This document shows, one piece after another, positions 22,990 to 34,974 of a DNA stretch of 64,000 nt (the first letter of the stretch is position 1; the number at the start of each line of letters is the position of its first letter). Both the position numbers and the translations under genes were made by a program. The notes under the pieces are model-generated. The model saw only the letters and a list, made by a program, of their open reading frames with translations. It did not search any database and was not told where the DNA came from. The stretch comes from Mya arenaria. Lineage: Eukaryota; Mollusca; Bivalvia; Myida; Myidae. The stretch lies in contig NC_069136.1 in NCBI RefSeq assembly GCF_026914265.1, forward strand, positions 26,176,701 to 26,240,700. Direction: 5' to 3'.

Positions 22990-24042
22990 ATTTATTCCAA
23001 CAGTGGTCACCATACCGCCCGTCTACGCAAACGTCACATTTATCTCCTGTGTGAAAGTCTGTACAACCACATTTTCCATCAGTAAAAGAACAATTATTTT
23101 CTAAGCAGCCCCGACAACATATTTTTGAACAATCACCTCCGTATCGACCTGCGATACAGTGTTCACAGTGTTTACCATCATAATGTCAACTACAGATGCA
23201 TGCTCCGTCTGATAAACTGCAGTTGTTCCCCTCACAACCTCGGCTGCATTGCAAAGAACAATTGTCTCCATACTTGCCATCTACACAAGGGTCACATGTA
23301 TTTCCAGTAAAAAAGGCTTACACAAACACGTCCCGTTAGGGTTACATGATTTGCCATTGCATCCGGAAGAATATTTATGCTCACAGTAATTTTCACCGTA
23401 CCGCCCTTCTACACAAACGGCACATTTATCTCCTGTGTAAAAGCTTTTACAATCACACTTCCCGTCCGTAGACGAGCAAGTATTTTGTATACAGCCCGGA
23501 CTACATTTTTTTGAACAGTCATCTCCATAACGATTGGTGATACAGTTTTCATATTTGTATCCAATATAATTACTACTGCAGTTGCACGATCCATCACTTG
23601 ACTCGCATGTATTCCCCTCACAACCATGACTACATTGTAAAGGACAGTTTGCTCCATATCGGCCATCTACACACGAACTGCAATTACTTCCAGAGAAATA
23701 AGGCCTACAAGAAACGCAGGTTCCATTATTGTAGCATTTAGTTCCATAGCATTGAGCAGAACAGCTCTTCTGACATTTACCCTCCAATCCATAATATCCG
23801 TCTACGCAAGAATGGCAGTTTGTATAGACGGTACATGTGCATGTTCGAGGAATGCATGTACACTCGCAGTTTCTACTTGTGTTAAAAAATCCTGGCTCGC
23901 ACGACTCACAGATTAAATCTGAGTTACAGAAACAATGCGGATATTTGCACATATTTTCACATTTGTCACCATATTTCCCCGGTGGACATTTTTCACAAAC
24001 CACGACACTTATTAAACTAAATAATATCACAATGATAAGCAT
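22990..24042 (-). pseudogene. Gene 2 ectodomain exon with frameshift and nonsense codon
   Basis: Starts with a signal peptide (MLIIVILFSLISVVVC) and CPPGKYGDKC, aligned with gene 1 throughout, and is about one EGF repeat longer (roughly 351 codons against 318). The frame breaks after CLCKP, where gene 1 continues NFTGKTCESC; the repeats resume in another frame down to GRYGDHCWNKC and a donor at 22989-22988, but a TGA interrupts a CxCxxHYDGKHC segment. The donor phase matches that of gene 1. Confidence 0.85.
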
Positions 24043-24477
24043 TATGATATTGATTTTATGTTCACTTAAACTATAGACAGACCTCCAACTTCAGTCAGAA
24101 CTGATATATTCTTTGTTCATCACCGCACAATATATTTTTACTACTTCAATTGATATCCGAAACGAATCGTTTTGTTATGACAAACCGGGAAGTTAAATGT
24201 CAAGGTTAACAGAATATTTGACTAGTACCGTTCAAGATCAGAGATGAGATAAGACATAACTCAGTTGCATGTATTTAAGTCGAATGCAGCTGTTTAAATA
24301 CCACCCTATTCTATGTTTTGTCCCTGTCCATAACTAATACAGAATAAATTTTATTCAAAGTTTTCTTTAACCTGCATCCCTTCAAACTTACATTGTATAT
24401 GTATATAGACTATTGCCAAGATATTCAGAACTACTCTCCAATATGGTAAAACTTAAGTTTTTTTTCTATTCGCGCTG

Positions 24478-24545
24478 CACACAAGCACTCACGCACACAC
24501 AAGCACACGCGCACGCACAGATGCACGCACGCACATATATGACGC
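24478..24545. repeat. CA-rich low-complexity tract
   Basis: Imperfect runs of CACACA, CACGCA and GCACGC. No gene. Confidence 0.7.
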
Positions 24546-24690
24546 GTCATGAGACTTTTGACCCGAAACCGGTAGCCTCGATTTCGAGAAAAACGTGCGC
24601 AAAGTTGAAGCGTAAAAAAAAAGTAATGAAGTATTTGTCGTTAAAACAACCATTTAAACATTTGTCATCCTAGATTGTTCAGTCAAACAT

Positions 24691-25050
24691 ACTCTTGAAA
24701 CATTCGGAGCTCCTCGGCCATTTTATCGAAAACAACATCGGATGTATTTGGACGGTTTACATATATTCAAAAAGTGGTACGTTTAAGTCCGCTACAAGTA
24801 GATCGCGTAGTAATTTTATTTAGCAGTTAAACTTTGTGACTTAACTCTTTGGATACTTCATTATGTTTGCAATAATACAATTCAATGACAATCAATTTAA
24901 ACTTAGATCAATAAATACAACTCTAAAACACTACATTTAATTAATGATATAATTCAAAGTTTTACGAACTACTTCAACAGATGTACCGGCATACATCCGA
25001 GGTTGTTTTTGAAAAAAAAATGGCCGAGGAGTTCCGAATGACTCTTGAAA
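24691..25050. mobile_element. Short inverted-repeat element with perfect 10-bp target duplication
   Basis: The element (24701-25040, 340 bp) begins CATTCGGAGCTCCTCGGCCA and ends with the inverted counterpart (complement CATTCGGAACTCCTCGGCCA); arms of about 35 bp. It is bordered on both sides by ACTCTTGAAA (24691-24700 and 25041-25050). A 9-11 bp duplication points to a Mutator-like mobilising enzyme. The perfect duplication suggests a fairly recent insertion. Non-coding. Confidence 0.92.
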
Positions 25051-25495
25051 TTGTATTGTTCATAGAAATAGTGGTTTTTAACCACTTTCTTTCGTATTGT
25101 TTATTACTTTCTGTGTTATCTCCCGTAGCTGTCATATGCTATTTTTTAACCCAAATTTGAGGATGTAGGTCGAGCTGAACCAAAGGCATTTCCATCGAAT
25201 TTAGGAATTTGTAGGTAAGGAGAATTCTTTTCATTGTTTAAGCATATAATTTTACAATGTTTACATCTTTTAATGTAATGCAATATATTTTAAATTAGGT
25301 CTAATGGATGGAAATTGATTGAAGGAAAAGAAAGCGGAAGTGAAATTTGACACTCCGACACTGAAAATGTAAACAGACACAAATTCAGCAGATATTCTCT
25401 TTTTGCATACTTATGATCACCGAAAAAGGATATAAGCAAATGTTCATTATCTCACCGCAATCAACTATCAATATAATGATGGATTTTATGAATGA

Positions 25496-25580
25496 ATTTA
25501 AAGTTGTAGAATAACTGTTTTTAGCAATGTTGTAGATGAATTTAAAGTTGTAGATGAACATTTTTTTAGCAATGTTGATT
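25496..25580. repeat. Short tandem duplication (about 53 bp unit)
   Basis: The segment GAATTTAAAGTTGTAGA followed by TTTTTAGCAATGTTG occurs twice in direct order. Confidence 0.6.
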
Positions 25581-26246
25581 TATGTGCACAAAATACAATC
25601 TCATGAGGTTCACGTACATTGAAATGAGTTACTGTAATGATGAAGATGATTATGATGATTATGATAACAATAGACTGGTGCAATTGGTGGACATGTTTAT
25701 ATAGAATTAGCACAAAATACTGTAAAAAGCCAGGACCAATATTAATGACTGTAGCTGCAAGCTGGTTTTTGAGTATGCATGAGGTTTAGACTACCAGGAA
25801 ATTTCTTTGGCATGCAAAATTGTGTACATGTAAGTCTGCCTGGGCATCACCCCAACTATAAACAGTTAAAGAATATCATTTCAGTAAATACATATTTTTA
25901 GAACTATATAATTAAATGTGAAATTTCAAGTCAAGCACCTGCTGTACATAGAACATCAATCCATTACAACTTTGACTATGCGAGCAGGTCTTCTACCCAT
26001 ACTAGGCACAGCAAGTGGGCCATGCTTTGAAGTGTTTTGTAAATCATATGGTAAATTTTATTTATAAATTGAGTGGTTATACAGTTTTGCCATCTCACTT
26101 AATTATTATAGGAGAAATGGAAAACTCTTGTATTTTGTAAATTCACTAAAAAGAACAGAGAAGCGCTCACATTTGCTCTGCGGCGCTCTTGTTTAAATAG
26201 TTTGTATCACCTTTAATCAAAGTTCTTATTTGAATATAAACTAATA

Positions 26247-26346
<100 letters not shown>

Positions 26347-26376
26347 GTTCTATTTCATATTTGTTATTCTTTCCAG

Positions 26377-26465
26377 GTTCACAGATATCATCAATATGGA
26401 GAAGAATCTGCATACCTGCCAATGGACAACTGTTTTGGGCAGAATAAGAACAATGCAGTTATTGG
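26377..26465 (+). CDS. Possible exon with a DNCxGQNKNN motif (transposon-type protein family)
   Basis: An acceptor (TTCTTTCCAG) and a donor (GTATGA) bound 89 bp encoding a segment that ends [16 protein letters not shown] recognise DNCxGQNKNNxxIxY as a hallmark of a widespread family of invertebrate proteins annotated with DUF7869, often multicopy and possibly transposon-borne; this attribution is from memory. No adjoining exon with the family's next motif was found, so this is probably a remnant of a decayed copy. Confidence 0.45.
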
Positions 26466-27406
26466 GTATGATTGACAAAAACAGTGTTGAAGTACATCAC
26501 TTCTGCACTGCATATTGACACATGAAAACATTAGAATACCAAAACAATGTAACATTTATTATTATTTATTTCTCATGTCAAAACCAGTAATCAGAAATCA
26601 CAAAAAAAAATCATAAATTTTATAAAAATAGTTTTGGCTTAATTCTGTTCTTTCTAACTTCTCTAAATGTCATGGATTGGAGGTAATCAGTTCAATAAAT
26701 TGTATGAATTTCTATGTTTAAGGATTTAGTGTCTGATGTATTCTGAAGGGGCTGGATAGAGATGTAGCATTTACTTAAATGGAAGCAGGTGACATAAAGT
26801 TCAGTCCTGTCTGAGATTTAGTCTGTGAAAGGTAAGTTGTTAGAATGTTGTTTTTTTTGTTTGTTTTTTTTTTTTTTTTTTAATTTTGGTGCTTTAAATG
26901 TATCTATTGTAAAACTGAAGTTGTTTCCCTGTTGGTTTAAACCCAAATAAAAGAATTTTGTATATAATATATTGAAGTTTGGTACTTTATTTAAACACTG
27001 AAGTTGTTTATATTACCTTATTATGAAAAAGAAAGCTTATATTAAAACAATTACAGGTATTTTATCATAATATAAACAACATGTTTATTTAATCAAACCA
27101 AATGGAGGCAGCACACATCCTTTGTGGACTGCTGAGCTTGGCAAACTGGTTATATTCTTTAACCGGTTGGAGTACACCAAGAAAACCCTGGAGTTAATTC
27201 CAAACTAGAGGAAATATCATCACTTCAGGTATAACAAAAGTATTGTAGACAGTATCACTGCCTGTGTATGTAATTCTATGAACAGAAGTCAAAAAAAGTT
27301 TTAGGCATTATTTCCATTTTAATCCAGAAGTGAGTTTTGATGTTCAAGTTATTTTGCATAATTTATTCTAAACCCTAAGTATTGTACATATGAACATTAT
27401 TTTGCA

Positions 27407-27592
27407 GAACTTCAGCTGACAACTCAGTGAGTAAATTCATGAGAGAGCATGCCAAGGACAGTGAGATTGAAGTAAACGTTGACAAGCTCACAACGATGAC
27501 TTTTCTCAGAGATTACCCTGAATGCATCCAACATAAAGGACTTCAAAAAGGCTCTGATACTTGTTCAACTAAATGCTCCCCCATGGTTTAAC
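27407..27592 (+). CDS. Unrecognised candidate terminal exon
   Basis: After an acceptor (TTATTTTGCAG) an open frame of about 61 codons runs to TAA, containing SKFMREHAKDSEIEVN and FLRDYPECIQHKGL. Composition looks coding and it lies 1 kb downstream of the DNCxGQNKNN exon, so it may belong to the same decayed gene. No family match is recognised. Confidence 0.3.
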
Positions 27593-27725
27593 ACCTGTGT
27601 TTGTTCAGAACCAACAGCATCAAGACACTTAAATAAGTGAAAAATACTTGTCAATATACTGATATGTGATATTTATTAACTTAATCTAAGATTTGAGAAT
27701 GATCCTGTTACTGAGCTGATGAAAA

Positions 27726-28231
27726 GTTGATGTGATAATAATCATGTTTGTGACCTGTTGCCATGGTAACCAGGATAACAAACAAACCCTTCAAGACCAT
27801 TCAAATAAGTAAAATTATAGTAAATTACAGTGGAAACATACTTTAACTCATACATATACATTGGTTTGTATAAGGTGCAAGTTCCAACCTAATGTCAATT
27901 GATTGTGAAAAATTGCCAATTAACTACAGTATTTGATGAACAGTTTTCACTTATTCTGCCATATTCTTGAATGTCAAATACATACACCAGGTACAGTAAG
28001 GTTTGAGGATTTCAATTAACAAAGAAATTATTATTGACTGCTTCAGATGACATTTATTGCATATTTAAATGCAAATTTGACCCGAAAACGCCTTTTTCAA
28101 TAATGATTGCCATGGTAACCAAATAATTTTAATTTATTTTCTCAATTATATTTAAGAATGGTTTTGAAAATATGTTGTTGCCGTTATAATGCGGAATTGT
28201 GTGTATTGTAGTGATGCATATTTATTGCATC
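27726..28231. repeat. 506-bp direct repeat, copy 1
   Basis: Matches 28827-29332 at a constant offset of 1101 bp with no net gap and, by eye, fewer than 20 mismatches. Contains two X-box-like sites (27757-27770, 28106-28119). Confidence 0.9.
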
Positions 28232-28826
28232 AGTTACCAGTGATTTTGTGTGATAAACTGTGATTTTAGCAAATGAGTGATAGAAGGGTGCTACACCCTG
28301 TTTTTTGTCTGTATAACTTCTCTGCCATAATGGAGACCACTATATGATTATTATTAAAACAAATTTAAAAATTCTAGCGGTTTAAGCCTATATATGCTTG
28401 AATTGAAGACATTTATAATATTGTTGTCAAAATTAGTTACTTCACAGCTTGATAAAATGTACCTAAGCAACCTTTCCATTTTTCTTCAATATCTTCAATT
28501 TTAAAACCTTCCTGAACCCTGTAAACATGTTTAGCTTTATCTATGAATAAGCATCGAGAATATAATTTGTCATGTACTATGTGGCCTACTGCATACTTCC
28601 TGAAACTACATAATGACTTGTACATGCTAAGTAGCTAGTATGTTAAATAAATTTTTCTTTTTGTCAAATGTGCCCATTTATTAAGTGATCTGATTATACA
28701 ATAGTGTAAATTATGCATTATGGTTATGTTTATTAAATTAAGAGTATATTTACCACCATTTCATGTTTTATGAGCAATGAACAACTATATATAAAATAAA
28801 AGTCACATTTGAGGTAAATTGGTAAA

Positions 28827-29332
28827 GTTGATGTGATAATAATCATGTCTGTGACCTGTTGCCATGGTAACCAGGATAACAAACAAACCCTTCAAGACCA
28901 TTCAAATAAGCAAAATTATAGTAAATTACAATGGAAACGTACTTTAACTAATACATATACATTGGTTTGTATAAGGTGCAAGTTCCAACCTAATGTCAAT
29001 TGATTGTGAAAATTTGCCAATTAACTACAGTATTTGGCGAACAGTTTTCATTTATTCTGACATATTCTTGAATGTCAAATACATACACCAGGTACAGTAA
29101 GGTTTGAGGATATAAATAAACAAATAAATTATTATTGACTGCTTCAGATGACATTTATTGCATATCTAAATGCAAATTTGACCCGAAAACACCTTTTTCA
29201 ATAATGGTTGCCATGGTAACCAAATAATTTTAATTTATTTTCTCAATTATATTTAAGAATGGTTTTGAAAATATGTTGTTGCCGTTATAATGCGGAATTG
29301 TGTGTATTTTAGTGATGCATATTTATTGCATC
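28827..29332. repeat. 506-bp direct repeat, copy 2
   Basis: Second copy of the repeat at 27726. Contains X-box-like sites at 28858-28871 and 29207-29220. The spacer between the copies (28232-28826) is not shared. Confidence 0.9.
29207..29220. promoter_or_regulatory. X-box-like site (RFX-type near-palindrome)
   Basis: GTTGCCATGGTAAC fits the RFX consensus GTTRCCATGGYAAC; here the flanks extend it to GG...CC. It is one of four such sites in the duplicated 506-bp unit. Being inside a repeat, it may have no regulatory function. Confidence 0.4.
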
Positions 29333-29998
29333 TTTGAATACAAATGTTTCAATAAATTCTTGAACTTCACCGAATTTCCAGCTGTTTCTTAAACAAGTGC
29401 CCTTCTAGTTTTTGCCATAATTTCGTTAAGATAGGAATTTTTAAATTTTTCTCTTCAGTTTTTTATCCTAAAGAATATGAGTGTCAGAAATTACTCATAT
29501 CTCATTTTCGCCCAAAAAGTGGTTTCGGGCCAAAATTCCCGTGACTGGTCACATATTGTAACACACATTCATAAATATGAATACAAGCCTCCATCATTCG
29601 AGAAAAATAGTGAATGTTATGAAATATATTTTTAGTGTTTGTATGGGATTTGTTTTCACTTTTAATATCTTACTGAGATCTAGACAAACGAGAAGGGAAA
29701 ACAATTTTAAAAAACACCGATATAATTCATCATAAAGCAATAAATATAATAATGTCATTTTAATCTCAGAATAGTTAAAGTTTGTTTTAGTGATTCGAAA
29801 TTGATACCAATTGGACATTACCAAACATTTTTAATGGTAGTGTCAAGACGAGTGTTCTCATTTCTTGACCTGTGTTGCCATTTTCTGACCGATGTTGTCA
29901 TCATGTTTGCTTATGATGGAGAATCCTGACTAATTGTTGCTCTATCCCTTGTAATTAGTTATTATATTTTCGTAATTGTCACTCTCTGGCACTCCAGC

Positions 29999-30099
29999 CT
30001 ACCCTGTCGTAAATGGAACTGCGTAGGTATCCCTGTCACGTTCCGCCATGCTGGCGGTATTCAATGTTTCGTATAGTCCGGGTTGAGTCGCTGCCCCTC
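29999..30099 (-). CDS. Gene 3 cytoplasmic tail, truncated by TAG
   Basis: Encodes GAATQPGLYETLNTASM through DTYAVPFTTG, then TAG. In gene 2 the aligned position is GQAG (CAA GCT GGA), here TAG GCT GGA, so a single change makes the stop. Similarity to gene 2 continues past it to about 29860. Only one YxxL unit is present, against two in gene 2. Confidence 0.7.
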
Positions 30100-30687
30100 C
30101 TAAAACATTGAAAGAATCGTTATGTTAAACGAAATTCTTTCAGCAAACATATGCTTTACTGGCTGTGTTTAAGAAACCCTATTACTGGGAAGAGTAAAAG
30201 AAACATTATGTGATGACCATGCATACGTCCAAATGCATACGTCTTATGTCCATCCCACATTCTAACAAAGGACTCTGTTTGCAGTTTCAGTAATAAGTTG
30301 GACTTCCTATATTTGCAAATGTATTGAGGTCAGTCAGAAGAACAATAAAATTACAGGCACACGCTAGATAGTCAGAAATGCAAATATAAATTTTTAAAGA
30401 GGTACAAAATAAGAGCTCAATCGTCACTGAACGAGAGACACAAACGTACAATCACTTCAAACAGACCAGATACGCATTAAAATAATTTTAATACTTTTTG
30501 CAAACTTAAAGGTGGGTGAAGGAGCATAATATGTTGATATATACTTGTCACTGTGCACCAACGTCTACGATTACTAACGCACGTAGTAAATATAGTACTC
30601 ATAAGATAGTGATGGCATGAAACGTTCTGTATCTCTGAAACTAATTTATTTGATATTTTACAAATACATCTTTAAGTGTATTTATAC

Positions 30688-30743
30688 CAGGGTTTGTATT
30701 ATCTCGCTCGTCGTTGTGGCCTTGTGCTTCTCTTTGTAATGAT
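30688..30743 (-). CDS. Gene 3 juxtamembrane exon
   Basis: 56 bp, phase-compatible with the TM exon before it and the tail exon after it; encodes SLQREAQGHNDERDNTNPG. The matching gene 2 exon is 54 bp, i.e. has lost two bases. Confidence 0.7.
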
Positions 30744-30969
30744 CTGAAAATTTTATTGTAAAACACCCTTCAAACCGGTATTTATATTTCAATTGTAATT
30801 AATACAAGCATCGATATAATAGTTTAACTATAAGATCAATGATAGCTAAAATAACACAATTGGAGCAAAAGTGGACAAATTAATCAAACGTGTATATGCC
30901 GTGAAAACAATTTGATACCAAAAACAACTTCAGTAACACGACGATGACAGTATTATCATTACAACAAAC

Positions 30970-31096
30970 CTTCGTGTGATCAAGACAGTTATAACGACAG
31001 CAACACTCAACACAATAACAGCACCAATAACTCCCCCTGTAAGTGCACCCGTTGGAAAATTGTTTGATTTGACTGTGTCAGGATGATTCGGTTCAG
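30970..31096 (-). CDS. Gene 3 transmembrane exon
   Basis: 127 bp, phase 1 in, phase 2 out. Stalk EPNHPDTVKSNNFP, helix starting GALTGGVIGAVIVLSVAVV, basic TRR. Nearly the same as the gene 2 TM exon apart from a two-codon insertion. Confidence 0.82.
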
Positions 31097-32429
31097 CTGA
31101 AATATAGAATTGGTTTTTATTAAAAATTTCATTTAAATCGTATTGTGATATCAGCTTTAGCACTGTATGGTGTGTATAGCGATACGAGATAATAGCGAAT
31201 CGGATGTTGATGATATTCAATTCATATCGGTGGTTTATTGACAAAATAACACATTATTGTTACATAATTAGCCTTAGGTTTAACACAGCGAAATGATCAA
31301 AGAATGATTAAACGTTTCTGACATTTCAACCCATTTCATTATATAACCGTGTCCTTATTAATGTAATGATATTTTGCACTGTTAATCACTGTGTCATATC
31401 ATAAGTGTGTGCAAAATCATAAATAATATTTGACATGTTAATTCTAACCTATACTTTTCCTTTTAAATGGCCAAATGCCAGCAGAATGCTAAATTTCATG
31501 TGTATTATTTATTAGCAAATAACCATATGGGGCTATTAGAAATGACACTTAAAAGATAAAGTGTCACTTTTTGAAAGGTTTAACTATGAAATGACTCGCA
31601 ATCCATGTAAATCGCTATCTTACAAGCCCCTGTTTGTTAAGGCCTATGGTATGTCAATCAATAATTGACAAACCCCTGAACAGCAAGGTTCCATAATTGA
31701 GTTTGGCTATTGTAGCAGACAGTTTATCCTCAGATTGTTTTCATGGTAGTAGGTCTAAACATAGCTTTTTAATCATTTAATGGACATCTATATCAAATAT
31801 GATACAACGAATTTGTTCGCATTAACTTTGTGTTATCAAATCATAATTATAAATGGAAAAAAATATCATCTCATGCCCGTTTTTGTCATATATGTTAGTT
31901 ATATTGTATACACAAAAGTATATAGCAGTACGAGCACACAATGTCACACAAACAAAAACAACAACAACAACATCTTAAATTTGAAAGTAATCATGGTATT
32001 TATATTTTATCATATGCTTTCAAATAATATATAGAGATTCTTATTGTAATAAAAATGATATTTCATTGAAATAGCTACTGTATTCGAACTTGTTCACTGA
32101 TTTGCAATTTTGGCCCGCTCTCACTGCCAACTCAAACGTTAGCGAGTATAGGCGAGTACAGGGCTGGGACAAAAAAATCAACAACGTCATTTAGCATAAC
32201 GTTTGTAGATAATTTGGCGCACTGAGAACGGTCAATAAAAAAGCACTCAGGAATCCATTGGTGCTCAACCGTTTATGTTTGGCAATGCCTTCACACTTTT
32301 CCAAACATTTATCGATAATTTCTAAATAAAATATACAAGCCTCATAAGAGCAAGCATCGACTTGAATACCTTTTTATTTCAATAAAACCTTTGTAACAAA
32401 CATTAATCTAAAAAACGACCAATCACAAC

Positions 32430-33207
32430 AATCATGGAATCACAACAATCATGGAATCACAACACTCATGGAATCACAACAATTATGGAATCACAACAAT
32501 CATGGAATCACAACAATCATGGAATCACAACAATCATGGAATCACAACAATCATGGAATCACAACAATCATGGAATCACAACAATCATGGAATCACAACA
32601 CTCATGGAATCACAACAATCATGGAATCACAACAATCATGAATCACAACCATGGAATCACAACAATCATGAAATCACAACAATCATGGAATCACAACAAT
32701 CATGGAATCACAACAATCATGGAATCACAACAATCATGGAATCACAACACTCATGGAATCACAACAATTATGGAATCACAACAATCATGGAATCACAACA
32801 ATCATGGAATCACAACAATCATGGAATATCAACACTCATGGAATCACAACAATCGTGGAATAACAACAATCATGGAATCACTACAATCATGGAATCACAA
32901 CAATGATGGAATCACAACAATCATGGAATCACAACACTCATGGAATCACAACAATGATGGAATCACAACAATGATGGAATCACAACAATCATGGAATCAC
33001 AACAATCATGGAATCACAACAATCATGGAATCACAACAATCATGGAATCACAACAATTATGGAATCACAACAATCATGGAATCACAACACTCATGGAATC
33101 ACAACAATCATGGAATCACAACAATCATGGAATCACAACAATAATGGAATCACAACAATCATGGAATCACAACACTCATGGAATCACAACAATCATGGAA
33201 TCACAAC
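32430..33207. repeat. 17-bp minisatellite, about 46 copies
   Basis: Unit ATCATGGAATCACAACA repeated head to tail with few variants (CTCATGG, TTATGG, ATGATGG). Because 17 is not divisible by 3 and the unit has no stop, the same 17-residue pattern is open in all three plus frames, giving artefactual open frames up to 236 codons. It lies in the long gene 3 intron before the TM exon. Confidence 0.97.
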
Positions 33208-34190
33208 CAAAAACACAATTTTGTAAGATACCTTGACATATATACTTTTATTAAGAATAAAAAGGATCCAAAATAGTTAGTTTGAATAACATAAATGTTT
33301 TAAACCTGTTCATCTTAGTTGATATTGACGTAAACAAATAAGTTTTGATTATTTTCAAGTGAGAACTCAAGGTGGACACTATTGAATGCAAAGGTTTAAC
33401 GATATTTCTTTTCATCCTCATCATACTTAATTGTATTACTCATATTATTTATATACTAGTATTTCATAATTTGTATTACCTGTTCTGTTCTATTCTGATT
33501 ATGGGCAATTCAAGTATCGGAATACACGAACAAAATCAGTCGTTTACACGCATATGTACAAAACAATATCAATTTCGAGTGTCACTGTATTGTACGTATT
33601 CTTATAACAGCTCGTACAAATACTGATCGGTTTTATAAACAAATGGTTCTACCTATGCAAAAAGATGTAACGAGTGTGGGGGTCGAACAACTGAGCCCCA
33701 CAGTATGATTTAAAAGCTTTGCGGACAATCTTGTCGACTTGTTCATTTAATCGCAAATTTGTGTTAAAAACAGACATGATCAACTTGGATATTTGCAATT
33801 TTACAACGGCTTGAGATAGGATTACCTTTAATAACACTTGCATATTACATTAAATATAAGTAAGCTTAATTTCCAATCAGATACTCATTTTAAACAACAG
33901 GATCTATCCTATTATATATGTAGGAAACATAAAGACCTGATGATTGGCTATTTCGTTGGAGCAATTTAACTTTATTTGCTTATATAGCTCTAACTGACTA
34001 CAGGAACTTTCGAGACGCTGGATTTCCAAGAAGTTGGCAATGATAGGTGAGGACTATACTCAGTGTAAGTTTTTACTTCGACTGTAAAAAAATCTTTAAT
34101 GCCAATCAAAAATGAGTCTAGGAGGATTTGAGCCCGCTACACATTGCTACAACATTTCGAAAATGATTCATCTCTGTTGAAATTACTCAC

Positions 34191-34238
34191 CCTCAACAAA
34201 GAGTTGACGATTGGCTCCATTGTAATCCCCGGGGAAGA
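34191..34238 (-). CDS. Gene 3 stalk exon
   Basis: 48 bp with a good acceptor (CATCTTAG) and donor (GTGAGTAA), phase 1-1, encoding FPGDYNGANRQLFVE. Placed between the last EGF exon and the TM exon because phases fit; without protein similarity it is a moderate prediction. Confidence 0.55.
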
Positions 34239-34974
34239 CTAAGATGTTAAAGGAAAAGTTGGAAAAATCGATAATAAATAAATTCTTCAGATTTCACAAA
34301 AAATATGTTCATGTGTTTAAAAGTTTTAGATGAACGTATACACTTATTTGCTATGTTTTGTTCTTACCGAATCATAACATAATATACAACTTTAGATAAG
34401 GAAACGAAGTCTCCAATTTACAATTATAACATACAAGGGATCGTGCGAAACGGTTATAAAATGCAATTTGAAAACGGCAAACATATATGAGAACTGATGG
34501 TAATCGCAACGAATCGGCTTAATATTATTACCTGCTACTGGGATGCAGTATCTATTGTATCGTAATACAAGTGTTCATTCAGACTAATTAAATAAAGATT
34601 GAGTAATATATAAACTGAGCGAAAATTTCTTCAAAGTAATACTTAGCCTGGTGATCGGGATTTCCAGGTATATATTAATAGACTTCATTCGCATTTAGAT
34701 CATACCTTTCAGATAAAGTGTGATTGTTGATTGATATAAATTTGAATAAGCGTTTGATCATGGAAAATCTTAAATATTTTTTTAAAAGGCACGCGAGGTT
34801 GATATGAAATGTGGTCACAACTGAAATTACTAAATACCTAGTGATTACTAAAATGATATTACAACAGCAAAGTCACGTTAAAACACACATAAAAACAGCA
34901 TGCGCATCATAGTCGAAATTCCAACATGTCGAAAGATAAAGTAATTGCAGAAAATAGTATCATACTAATTATAC

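Larger units (their letters stand above)
19251..24042 (-). pseudogene. Multi-EGF receptor with YxxL tail, disrupted (gene 2)
   Basis: Paralogue of gene 1 in ectodomain and TM but without PTP domains. Exons: 24042-22990 (signal peptide plus EGF repeats), 20525-20405 (TM, 121 bp), 20109-20056 (54 bp) and 19627-19251 (tail, TGA at 19251-19253). Lesions: a 1-bp deletion near 23309-23316, where the repeat frame is lost, and an in-frame TGA at 23186-23188 once the frame is restored. The ectodomain exon is 1053 bp; 1054 would keep phase. A third problem is that the TM exon's best donor and the 54-bp exon do not match in phase and hit TAA; a GT two bases further would restore the frame, so this one is uncertain. 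Some repeat cysteines are also lost (a KYENC segment). Sequencing error is less likely given two separate lesions. Confidence 0.8.

Noticed and set aside
32430-33207. CRISPR-like regularity
   Set aside because: Units are contiguous with no unique spacers, and the genome is eukaryotic.
32434-33236. Long plus-strand open frames with ESQQSWNHNNHG repeats
   Set aside because: They come from the stop-free 17-bp minisatellite and are open in all three frames; there is no start context, splice structure or non-repeat domain.
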